DNA of 12,868 bases from CAYJIX01 sp964370375 (GTDB taxonomy: Bacteria > Desulfobacterota > Desulfovibrionia > Desulfovibrionales > Desulfovibrionaceae), in the NCBI GenBank assembly GCA_964370375.1, contig CAYJIX010000058.1, positions 1 through 12,868 of the forward strand, in the 5' to 3' direction. The notes under the pieces are model-generated. The model was not told the DNA's origin and searched no databases. It worked only from the letters and a program-made list of their open reading frames with translations. The stretch's first letter is position 1; each line of letters opens with the position of its first letter. Positions 6,714 through 12,868 of this stretch are shown in pieces. The position numbers and the translations under genes were made by a program.

Positions 6714-7302
6714 ATGATTTTTCATTGACTTTTGGAATTATGAGTTGAGCATGAAAGCTCTTGACCCAATGTTTTTGACAAATTGCTTTTAAGTTCCAAA
6801 TGCAATTAAGCAAGAAGTTGAAAGACTTTTTGATGTTCCTGTACAATATGAGCGTTGCTTTATTATGGGTTCTTACGACCCAAAATCCCAAACAGATATT
6901 AAACTTCGAGACTGGGCAACCAAAAAGGTGCTAACTAAGGTGCCGGGGGTAACTGTTGATTTTACCCCAAGGCAACAGCGCAAAAAAGGCCCTTGTTGCA
7001 TCGGAAGTGACCACCATGAAATCCGTGAGTGTCCTGTTAGTGCTGCGTCCATGCTTGGCACACAGGAAAAAGGCGTTGATACCAAAATTGCTACAGAAAT
7101 GCTAACAATGGTATTTACAAATAAATGCGATGCCATTGTTTTGGTGTCTGCAGATAAAAATTTCATCCCTCTTGTGGGAAACGTTCTTAATCAATGCGTT
7201 AAAACTATCAATGCCTTTTTTCCCAGCCGTGGTATAGAGTTAGCAAATAACTGTTGGGCAAGTTTTGACTTGTTTAAGACGAGAGAGGGCTTTAGACGTT
7301 AA
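6714..7302 (+). pseudogene. Broken NYN-domain (LabA/DUF88-like) nuclease gene
   Basis: NYN proteins are PIN-fold, metal-dependent RNases that begin with a hydrophobic strand ending in an Asp. Here ATG ATT TTT (6714-6722) runs out of frame, and the expected IDFWNYE motif is found in another frame from 6724. That frame hits TAA at 6790-6792, then continues through VPNAIKQEVERLF and an open stretch to 7302. The C-terminal part is recognisable: GTQEKGVDTKIATEM, VLVSADKNFIPLV and ELANNCWASFDL. It therefore carries one frameshift and one nonsense codon. The usual second Asp of SADxDF is Asn, and the expected CPxC zinc motif reads CPVS, consistent with relaxed selection. A 145-residue fragment could still start at ATG 6865, but it would lack the first catalytic strand. 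Sequencing error could explain one lesion, less easily both. Confidence 0.8.
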
Positions 7303-7351
7303 CGATTTTTTGATTGCCCTGAGCCATCTTATTTCTTCATTGCAGAAAACG

Positions 7352-7377
7352 AGGCATACAAAGTTGTGCCTTTTTTT
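7352..7377 (+). terminator. Intrinsic terminator after the NYN remnant
   Basis: AGGCATA (7352-7358) pairs with TGTGCCT (7365-7371), seven pairs including one G-T, around a 6-base loop. T7 (7371-7377) follows directly. It closes the plus-strand accessory patch. Confidence 0.75.
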
Positions 7378-7465
7378 ATGAGGGATTGGCACAATCCATA
7401 CCGTTGCACTTAAGCGCACACAATCTGGTCAAAGATTTTGCAACGCGTTTTTTGTTCCAAGCCAT

Positions 7466-7496
7466 AAAAAAAGGCATGAACCATGGTCCATGCCTT
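7466..7496 (-). terminator. Intrinsic terminator of the pheA-TRAP operon
   Basis: On the minus strand AGGCATG and CATGCCT flank a centre that can also pair (GACC/GGTT), giving a nearly complete palindrome, followed by T7 (7466-7472). It lies about 70 bases beyond the TAXI stop codon and converges with the terminator of the plus-strand genes. Confidence 0.85.
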
Positions 7497-7564
7497 TGTG
7501 CAAAGCCTATTTGACGTAAGTTACGGTTTTTATATCGCTTCCTTCGTCTTTTTCGTCTGTCTGC

Positions 7565-8530
7565 CTATTTCATCATGCCGTTTTCACGGTAATACTTTTC
7601 AGCACCAGGATGCAAGGGGATCCCTGCAAGGTCGGTTGTGGCCATGTCTTTGGTGACTTTTTTCATGACACCGTGGGCTTTGGCCAGTTCAGGCAAGTTT
7701 TCCCAAAAGGTTTTGGTCAGGTCATAGATAACATCATCGGGCATGGATTCGTCTGTTATCATGATCATTTTAATGGCTGTTGTGGGTACGGGTTCCGTTT
7801 GGTTTTCGTAGGTGTTAGCCGGGATTGTGTAGCTTGAGTACCACGGATATTGGACTTGCAGTTTTTTCACAAGTTCCGGATCAATGGGGATAAGCTTGCC
7901 ATCGGCAGTGGCGCACATTTCGGTAACGGCTGCGGTGGGTGTGCCTGCCATGATCCAAGCGCCGTCAAGCTGCTTGTTGCGCATAAGGTCAATGGATTCG
8001 GTAAAGCCCACAAATTGTGCTTTAAGGTCGTCGGGGTATTTGAGGCCGGCTTCTGTAAAGTGGATGCGTGATTCCACTTCGGTGGTACCGCCTGCAGCAC
8101 CCGGGGCAAAGCGTTTGCCTTTAAAATCGGTAAGCTTGTTCACGCCGCTGTCCTTACGGGCAACCACTTGGTTGGGGTTGTAGTAAAGGCCTGCAATGAT
8201 GCGCAAACCAGGATACGCACGGTCTTTAAAGCCGCGTTGTCCGTTCATGGCTTCATAGGCGATGCTGGTCACGGCAAAGGAAACCTGAGCGTTGCCTGCT
8301 TTGAGCAGGTTCAGGTTTTGCACGCCACCGTTGGAGGCTTGGACATTGGCCCGCACATAATCAAGCTTGCTGTTCCAAAGGTTGGCGATACCTGCACCTA
8401 GAGGATAAAGCGCGCCTGTTGTGGCGGCAGTGGGGAAGCTGATGTTAACTCTGTCCTTTGCTGCCATGGCAGGGGACGCGGTAACCAGCATGCTCAAGCT
8501 GAGCAGTGCGGCAAGAAACGATGTGCGCAT
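7565..8530 (-). CDS. TAXI-family TRAP transporter substrate-binding protein
   Basis: The predicted periplasmic protein has 321 residues. Residues 1-23 are a signal peptide ending SPAMA before AKD. The mature part shows the TAXI pattern: ISFPTAATTGALYPLGAGIANLW near the start (30-52), ASNGGVQNLNLLKAGNAQVSF (65-85), the ligand-pocket segment GAAGGTTEVESRI (144-156), DGAWIMAGTPTAAV (189-202) and the C-terminal LHPGAEKYYRE (306-316). It should capture a small organic acid or amino acid and hand it to the fused TRAP permease encoded 20 bases upstream. The ligand cannot be inferred; characterised TAXI proteins bind glutamate or 2-oxo acids. The start at 8530 is set by AGGAG (8536-8540), 5 bases away. 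Confidence 0.93.
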   Translation of the reverse strand: MRTSFLAALLSLSMLVTASPAMAAKDRVNISFPTAATTGALYPLGAGIANLWNSKLDYVRANVQASNGGVQNLNLLKAGNAQVSFAVTSIAYEAMNGQRGFKDRAYPGLRIIAGLYYNPNQVVARKDSGVNKLTDFKGKRFAPGAAGGTTEVESRIHFTEAGLKYPDDLKAQFVGFTESIDLMRNKQLDGAWIMAGTPTAAVTEMCATADGKLIPIDPELVKKLQVQYPWYSSYTIPANTYENQTEPVPTTAIKMIMITDESMPDDVIYDLTKTFWENLPELAKAHGVMKKVTKDMATTDLAGIPLHPGAEKYYRENGMMK

Positions 8531-8535
8531 AAAAG

Positions 8536-8540
8536 CTCCT
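8536..8540 (-). promoter_or_regulatory. Ribosome binding site deciding the TAXI protein start
   Basis: On the minus strand AGGAG lies 5 bases before the ATG at 8530. It excludes the longer frame opening at 8590, which would overlap the permease gene and place 20 residues before the signal peptide. Confidence 0.85.
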
Positions 8541-8550
8541 AAGTTAAAGT

Positions 8551-10536
8551 TTATTGGTTTGTTCCGATTGAATGTTTTGTTGTACGCCAATTGACAATGG
8601 CCACGGCGGCAAAAAGGGCACAGCCAATGGCATCGGTTATAAGATTAGGATCGATTGCCAAAAAGGCAACTACCAGCAAGACGATGCGCAAAAGAGTGTT
8701 GCATGGCCCAAAAAGCATCCCTTGCAGTGCAGCAGCTAGGGCCGCCACGCCAAGGCTTGCCGAAACAAGAGCCCACAGAGTTGCCAGAGTATTGTGTTCG
8801 CTTTGATACAAAAGCAGCGGATTGTTCAGAAAAAAGAACGGCAAAATAAAGCCTGTAATGCCAAGCTTCATGGCGATGAAGGATGTCTTTGTTTGGTCAG
8901 CCTTAGCAATGCCTGCCGCCACATAGGACGACATGGCCACAGGGGGCGTGATGTTGGAAAGACAGGCATAAAACAGGCAAAACATATGCGCAGCCAATGG
9001 CGTTGCGCCGATTTTGGTCAGCACAGGCACAGCCACGGCAGCCACAATAACATAGGCGGCAACTCCTGGAACGCCCATGCCAAGGATAATGCTCATGAGC
9101 ATGACAAAAAAGCCGCCCAGGAACAATTGCCCTTCACCCACATATTTAAGCACTTCGTAGCCAAAGGTTAAGCCAAGCCCTGTCAAAGAAACAGAGCCTA
9201 TGATAACGCCAATGATAACACAGGCCGCGCCAACGCCAACGGCACTGCGCGCGCCTTCATCCAAGGCTTTGATGATGGTAGCTAGGCTCATGCGTGTAGA
9301 AGGTTTGAGCCACGAAGCCACAACCGTTGCAAAAATCGAAAACGTTGCGGCATAGAGCGGTGTGTAGCCCAAAAATAAAAACGTCAGCAGCACAACAAGC
9401 GGAATGGCAAGGTGCCCGCGTGTTTTCATGACCTGCCATGCTATGGGAATGTTTTCCGGAGCAAGGCCTTTAAGCCCCAACTTTTTTGCTTCAAAATGTA
9501 CAGCCATAAGCAAGGTAAGGTAGTATAAAAACGCAGGAATGGCAGCGGCAAGCAGTACCGTTGTGTACGGTACGCCTAAAAATTCTGCCATAATAAAGCC
9601 CACTGCGCCCATAATTGGCGGCGCAAACTGACCGCCTGTTGAGGCAACAGCTTCAACCGCCGCGGCAAAGTCTGCTCTATAGCCGGTACGCTTCATGAGC
9701 GGAATGGTGATGGCGCCTGTGGTTGCCACGTTGGCTAAGGCACTACCGTTGATCATGCCCATAAGGGCACTGGCAATAACCGAAACCTTGGCAGGGCCAC
9801 CGGCAGTGCGCCCCACAAGCGTGAGGGCAATGTCGTTGATAAAGGCCGAAAACCCGCTGTATTTAAGGAATGTTCCAAAAAGAATGAACAAAAAAATGTA
9901 GGTTGCTGATACCCCAACCCCAACGCCCAAAAGGCCCTGACTGCCCCAAAAAAGGTGTTCAACAACACGATCCCAGGTAAAGCCTGTGTGGCCAAAGGCG
10001 CCCGGAATGATGTTTCCAAAAAAGCAGTACAGCATAAAAGCCGCAGCAAGGTAGGCCAAATTGGGCACCACGCGCCGTGCCATTTCAAAGGAAATAACAA
10101 CGCCAAGGCTTGCAACCATATAATCAACGGGTAAGAAAAAGCCGCCACGCATGGTGATGTCGTTGTAGTTCAGCACAAGGTAGCCAAAGGCAAAAAGCCC
10201 CCCTGCTATACACAAAAGGTCTAAAAGTGACGGGGTGTTTTTGTTTTTACCACGAAAGGCAGGGTACATGCAAAAGGCAAGGACAAGCATGAACATGATA
10301 TGCCATGAACGCAATTTCATGGCGTCAAGCACAGAAAACGTGTTCACATACATTTGGAACAAAGCCCAAGTCACAGCCAAGGTTGTGACAAAGATGTTCC
10401 AAAATCCAAAAAGGCTACGGGTGCGTGCCTCGGATTCTTTTTCTTCCACAAGTTTTTTTGCCGCATCTTCTGCGCTTTCTGCTTCTGTAGGCGCGGTGTT
10501 TTCAGCTTGATTTTTTGAACAAGGTGTATCAGTCAT
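8551..10536 (-). CDS. Fused TRAP transporter permease (DctQ-DctM type) of the TAXI class
   Basis: The predicted inner-membrane protein of 661 residues joins the small and large TRAP membrane subunits, as is usual with TAXI partners. An acidic soluble N-terminus (1-40) precedes hydrophobic helices of the DctQ-like part (about 45-180) and the DctM-like part (about 195-660). Conserved DctM features are seen: GTFLKYSGFSAFINDIALTL (221-240), GGPAKVSVIASALMGMINGSALANVATTGAITIPLMK (246-282), GGQFAPPIMGAVGFIMAEFL (301-320), GMGVPGVAAYVIVA (486-499) and SNITPPVAMSSYVAAGIA (527-544). It should import the TAXI-bound substrate using an ion gradient, usually sodium. The start at 10536 overlaps the last 8 bases of pheA and has AAAGG 7 bases upstream, indicating translational coupling. 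No truncation is seen. Confidence 0.95.
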   Translation of the reverse strand: MTDTPCSKNQAENTAPTEAESAEDAAKKLVEEKESEARTRSLFGFWNIFVTTLAVTWALFQMYVNTFSVLDAMKLRSWHIMFMLVLAFCMYPAFRGKNKNTPSLLDLLCIAGGLFAFGYLVLNYNDITMRGGFFLPVDYMVASLGVVISFEMARRVVPNLAYLAAAFMLYCFFGNIIPGAFGHTGFTWDRVVEHLFWGSQGLLGVGVGVSATYIFLFILFGTFLKYSGFSAFINDIALTLVGRTAGGPAKVSVIASALMGMINGSALANVATTGAITIPLMKRTGYRADFAAAVEAVASTGGQFAPPIMGAVGFIMAEFLGVPYTTVLLAAAIPAFLYYLTLLMAVHFEAKKLGLKGLAPENIPIAWQVMKTRGHLAIPLVVLLTFLFLGYTPLYAATFSIFATVVASWLKPSTRMSLATIIKALDEGARSAVGVGAACVIIGVIIGSVSLTGLGLTFGYEVLKYVGEGQLFLGGFFVMLMSIILGMGVPGVAAYVIVAAVAVPVLTKIGATPLAAHMFCLFYACLSNITPPVAMSSYVAAGIAKADQTKTSFIAMKLGITGFILPFFFLNNPLLLYQSEHNTLATLWALVSASLGVAALAAALQGMLFGPCNTLLRIVLLVVAFLAIDPNLITDAIGCALFAAVAIVNWRTTKHSIGTNQ

Positions 10537-11452
10537 GGCTATGCCTTTGAGCGTTTTTTATGTCCAGCCAGGGCCCCGCTGCGTAGGATCCAAGGAGCCG
10601 TATGGAGGTGCAATAAGCGGTCATCTCGCCAAGCAGGCCTGCCCTTGACGGATTTGTAAGGTCACATTCAACATCCACAAAAAAGGCGTATTTCCAATCA
10701 GCACCTGTATGGCTGGAGCCTTTTTTAAGGAGCGGCCTTGATTCGATTTTGCGCATATTAACCTGATGCTCAGCCAGCATGCACAACAATTTGGCCAAAG
10801 CCCCGGGCTGGTCAGGCAGGGTGAACAAAATGGAGGATCTGGCAGCGTCCTTTTCTTGCAAAATGTCCTGCGGCGGCCATGTGCTTTCAGGCAAGGTTAC
10901 GCTGACAAAGCGCGTCCAGTTGTCGTCCTCATCCTCAATGCTGTGGGCTAAGCTGTTTAGGCCAAAAATCCCCGCAAGGTTTTGATGCCCAACAGCTGCC
11001 GCGCCAGCCTCTGATGCCGCACGCTTTGCTGCAGCTGCCGTTGATTCAAGCGCGATAAGAGGAACCCCAGGCAGATTGTCGCGAAGCCATTTGGAACATT
11101 GGGCCAAGGGCTGAGGATGCGAATACACGCTTTTGATGGAGGCAAAGGACGATTCATTGCTCAATAACGTATTGGAGATTCTGGCAAAAGCTTCACCACG
11201 GATGCGCAAGGTGTGCTGCAAAAAAAGGTCAAAGCTTGGGCCAACAGTGCCGCGCAACGAATTTTCAAGGGGGACCATGCCCATATGACACTGCCCCTTT
11301 GCCACCGCTTCAAACACATCAGGCAAATCAGCACAGGCGATAAAGTCCACATGCGCTGCGTGTAAATGTTTGCCCGCATATTCCTGTGCGGTGAAAAAGG
11401 AAAAAGTGCCTTCAGGGCCAAGATAGGCCACTTTGTATGCTGACGTTGGCAT
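10529..11452 (-). CDS. pheA: Prephenate dehydratase, monofunctional
   Basis: The predicted cytosolic enzyme has 307 residues. It converts prephenate to phenylpyruvate in phenylalanine biosynthesis. The catalytic part shows VAYLGPEGTFS (8-18), MVPLENSLRGTV (59-70), VYSHPQPLAQCSKWL (109-123) and the active-site block NWTRFVSV (178-185). An ACT domain follows from about 205, with the phenylalanine-sensing motifs GALAKLL (217-223) and ESRP (237-240), so feedback inhibition by phenylalanine is expected. No chorismate mutase domain precedes it, unlike many proteobacterial P-proteins. The start at 11452 follows GGAG at 11459-11462. An in-frame ATG at 11464 and a TTG at 11527 are less likely because the reading frame there crosses a terminator hairpin. 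The stop overlaps the TRAP permease start. Confidence 0.94.
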   Translation of the reverse strand: MPTSAYKVAYLGPEGTFSFFTAQEYAGKHLHAAHVDFIACADLPDVFEAVAKGQCHMGMVPLENSLRGTVGPSFDLFLQHTLRIRGEAFARISNTLLSNESSFASIKSVYSHPQPLAQCSKWLRDNLPGVPLIALESTAAAAKRAASEAGAAAVGHQNLAGIFGLNSLAHSIEDEDDNWTRFVSVTLPESTWPPQDILQEKDAARSSILFTLPDQPGALAKLLCMLAEHQVNMRKIESRPLLKKGSSHTGADWKYAFFVDVECDLTNPSRAGLLGEMTAYCTSIRLLGSYAAGPWLDIKNAQRHSHD

Positions 11453-11458
11453 GCTTAT

Positions 11459-11462
11459 CTCC
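11459..11462 (-). promoter_or_regulatory. pheA: Ribosome binding site deciding the pheA start
   Basis: On the minus strand GGAG lies 6 bases before ATG 11452. The upstream ATG at 11464 has only the T-rich tail of a terminator in front of it, so 11452 is preferred. Confidence 0.7.
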
Positions 11463-11469
11463 ATGCTAT

Positions 11470-11494
11470 AAAAAACCGCAGGGTTGGCCTGCGG
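11470..11494 (-). terminator. Terminator or attenuator hairpin immediately upstream of pheA
   Basis: On the minus strand CCGCAGG and CCTGCGG can pair around a short CCAAC-type loop (11476-11494), followed by T6 (11470-11475). It lies 62 bases after the secG stop and only 17 bases before the pheA start codon. It may end the tpiA-secG transcript, but any promoter serving pheA must lie upstream of it or overlap it. Confidence 0.85.
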
Positions 11495-11495
11495 C

Positions 11496-11507
11496 TTTGT
11501 ATACAAA
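11496..11507. promoter_or_regulatory. 12-bp perfect palindrome next to the pheA hairpin
   Basis: TTTGTATACAAA is a perfect palindrome one base beyond the hairpin stem. It overlaps TATACA, which could serve as a leftward -10 (11498-11503) with TTGTTG (11522-11527) as -35 at 18 bases. It could be an operator for a dimeric regulator. No known family consensus is claimed. Confidence 0.45.
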
Positions 11508-11556
11508 ATTCTGATACGCCTCAACAAAGGCTGAGATGTGTTCAGAGGGCAGTCTG

Positions 11557-11892
11557 TTAAGGGGCTGGTGTCTCAGCAGGGGCATCCTCCAAAGCAGGTT
11601 TGGGAGTAGGAATAGCCGGCGTTGTGTCTTCAAGGCGCAGATCAAGGATGGTTGATTCTTGTTCCGGTCTGGTGCTTGTGATGTAATTGTAGCTAAGGCT
11701 GGTGATGATAAAAAAAACAGCCATAAATCCAGTAACTTTGGCAAGCAAGCCGCCTGCACCGCCGCTGCCAAAAACCGAAGCGTTACCACCGCCAAAGATG
11801 ACGCCCATTCCCTCTTTGCCTGTTTGCAATAAAACCAAAAGAACCAAAGCCAGGCATACTATAACATGCAGTGTAAGAATAAGCGTTTGCAC
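11557..11892 (-). CDS. secG: Preprotein translocase subunit SecG
   Basis: The predicted inner-membrane protein has 111 residues and is the accessory subunit of the SecYEG channel. Two membrane helices lie at about 3-23 and 53-70. The Gly-rich loop between them, QTGKEGMGVIFGGGNASVFGSGGAGGLL (23-50), is the family signature. A Pro/Ala/Glu-rich tail of about 40 residues follows; it is poorly conserved in such proteins. The start is GTG at 11892, supported by AAGGAG (11900-11905) 7 bases upstream. It follows tpiA by 78 bases, a common gene pairing, though a hairpin lies between them. Confidence 0.95.
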   Translation of the reverse strand: MQTLILTLHVIVCLALVLLVLLQTGKEGMGVIFGGGNASVFGSGGAGGLLAKVTGFMAVFFIITSLSYNYITSTRPEQESTILDLRLEDTTPAIPTPKPALEDAPAETPAP

Positions 11893-11944
11893 CTATGTGC
11901 TCCTTAAAATGCTTCCCGTTAGGGATGACACGTTTTTGTAGGTT

Positions 11945-11971
11945 AAAAAGACAGACCTTATACAGATCTGT
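11945..11971 (-). terminator. Terminator-like hairpin overlapping the tpiA stop codon
   Basis: On the minus strand ACAGATC and GGTCTGT pair over seven positions (one G-T) around a 7-base loop, followed by C and T5. The first base of the stem is the last base of the tpiA stop codon. It probably reduces transcription from tpiA into secG rather than blocking it, because no clear separate secG promoter is seen. Confidence 0.55.
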
Positions 11972-12717
11972 TAGGCTGAAAGAATGCTTGCAAACTCTTT
12001 TGCCTGTAAAGAAGCTCCTCCTACCAGAAGACCATTGACATTGTCAAGGGCAAGAATGTCAGGCGCGTTTTGTGCGGTGACACTTCCCCCGTACAATAAG
12101 CGGATATGCGCGGCAATCGAACCCAATTGTTCGCTCAAAAGCGCGCGCAATAAGGCATGAGCCTCTACAATATCAGCCTGAGAAGCCACATTGCCTGTGC
12201 CTATGGCCCACACTGGTTCATAAGCAATGACAATGGTTTGCGGATTAAATTCTTGCAAATCTTGCAGGGCAGAATTGAGCTGATGCTGCATCACATGTTC
12301 AAGGGAGCCGGCTTTACGCTCATCAAGCGTTTCACCAACGCACAGCATCACATGCAGGCCATGGCTTTGAGCAAACGCAGTTTTTTGGGCAATAAATGCT
12401 GACGATTCTCCAAGGATATGGCGTCTTTCAGAATGTCCGATAAGTACCCAAGTCGCTCCTGCATCTTTGAGCATACTTGGCGCGATTTCCCCTGTAAACG
12501 CGCCGTTTTCGGCAGGGTAGAAGTTTTGCGCGCCAATATGAAAGCCGGATTTGCCAAGTCCTTTTTTAGTGGCACTTAGGGCAGTAAACGGCGCAAATAG
12601 TACAACGTCATGCCGTAAAGGTTTTTTGGCGCAAAGTTTTACAAGCTCTTTGGCGCATTGTTCGGCCTCTTGCTGGGATTTGTTCATTTTCCAGTTGGCA
12701 GCTATCAGGGTTTGCAT
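11971..12717 (-). CDS. tpiA: Triosephosphate isomerase
   Basis: The predicted cytosolic enzyme of 248 residues interconverts dihydroxyacetone phosphate and glyceraldehyde 3-phosphate in glycolysis and gluconeogenesis. All catalytic elements are present: Asn8 and Lys10 in AANWKMN, His95 in IGHSERR, the base Glu167 in AYEPVWAIGTG with the flexible phosphate-gripping loop, and the phosphate-binding GGS (210-212) and VGGASL (232-237). The length is normal. The start ATG at 12717 has AGGAAA (12723-12728) 5 bases upstream. It is first in the leftward cluster, with secG next. Confidence 0.98.
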   Translation of the reverse strand: MQTLIAANWKMNKSQQEAEQCAKELVKLCAKKPLRHDVVLFAPFTALSATKKGLGKSGFHIGAQNFYPAENGAFTGEIAPSMLKDAGATWVLIGHSERRHILGESSAFIAQKTAFAQSHGLHVMLCVGETLDERKAGSLEHVMQHQLNSALQDLQEFNPQTIVIAYEPVWAIGTGNVASQADIVEAHALLRALLSEQLGSIAAHIRLLYGGSVTAQNAPDILALDNVNGLLVGGASLQAKEFASILSA

Positions 12718-12773
12718 GGCTTTTTCCTATGGATTTTTTGGCGCTGTCATTGATGAGGATACTCTAACAAATC

Positions 12774-12803
12774 TTTATGCAAAAAGATAGTCTATGTTGT
12801 CAA
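12774..12803 (-). promoter_or_regulatory. Candidate promoter of tpiA
   Basis: On the minus strand a perfect TTGACA (12798-12803) is followed after 18 bases by CATAAA (12774-12779), a 4-of-6 match to the -10 consensus. The start site would be near 12767, about 50 bases before the tpiA start codon. Confidence 0.45.
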
Positions 12804-12822
12804 GCTGTGCGGAGGTTTTTTT

Positions 12823-12868
12823 GTGAACTGCTACCGCGCCACGGCGTCACTGCGCATCGCTACCGCTT
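12823..12868 (+). CDS. Possible start of a gene cut by the window edge
   Basis: GTG at 12823 is preceded by GGAGG (12811-12815) at an ideal 7-base spacing and opens a frame, MNCYRATASLRIATA, to the window edge. Only 15 residues are visible, so no product can be named. It would be divergent from tpiA. The local sequence is more GC-rich than the rest and contains GCTACCGC twice (12830-12837 and 12859-12866), so it might instead be a non-coding repeat. Confidence 0.3.
   Translation, partial: MNCYRATASLRIATA

Noticed and set aside
6022..7302. New defence system built from toxin, antitoxin and NYN nuclease
   Set aside because: The first two genes form a standard addiction module and the NYN gene is broken, so there is no working three-gene system here.
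11466..11795. Open frame ending in an aromatic-rich segment as a pheA leader peptide
   Set aside because: It overlaps secG in another frame and has no start codon or ribosome binding site near the aromatic segment. It is kept only as a remark in the attenuator finding.

Overview
The window looks like Gram-negative chromosomal DNA with a roughly balanced base composition. Evidence for a Gram-negative host is the Sec signal peptides, a periplasmic TRAP/TAXI binding protein and a very large membrane-bound sensor-like protein. A Desulfobacterota/Desulfovibrionaceae-type anaerobe would fit the TRAP-TAXI transporter and the TtuA-type thiolase, but no rRNA or diagnostic marker is present, so that placement is only a guess.

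Layout. (1) Positions 32-4423, minus strand: one giant gene for a 7TMR-DISM membrane protein with kinase-, receiver- and HPt-like parts. Most expected phosphotransfer residues are missing, and a long low-complexity linker carries four copies of a VGEPMPIVK motif. (2) Positions 4424-5022: a 599-base divergent intergenic region with a G9 tract, two TTGTGCACA palindromes, a candidate leftward promoter and a three-part alternating hairpin. (3) Positions 5023-5925, plus strand: a TtuA/TtcA-type tRNA thiolase. (4) Positions about 5995-7302, plus strand: an accessory patch, AT-richer by eye, with a HigB/RelE-like toxin, its HigA-like antitoxin and a decayed NYN-domain gene carrying a frameshift and an in-frame stop. 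Two back-to-back terminators close it. (5) Positions 7565-12717, minus strand: tpiA, secG, pheA, a fused TRAP permease and a TAXI binding protein, in transcription order. A possible new plus-strand gene starts at the right edge.

How the genes work together. tpiA (glycolysis) and secG (Sec translocase) are housekeeping genes separated by a terminator-like hairpin. pheA (phenylalanine synthesis) overlaps the TRAP permease gene by 8 bases, and the TAXI gene follows 20 bases later, so these three are almost certainly one operon. A strong terminator hairpin lies directly in front of the pheA ribosome binding site, leaving no room for a promoter after it. This suggests read-through or attenuation control. 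The toxin and antitoxin form a normal two-gene module.

The most unusual items are the giant sensor-like protein (degenerate phosphorelay, repeated motif, homopolymer upstream) and the pheA leader with its linked transporter. I do not see a convincing new defence system; the NYN gene beside the toxin-antitoxin pair looks broken.
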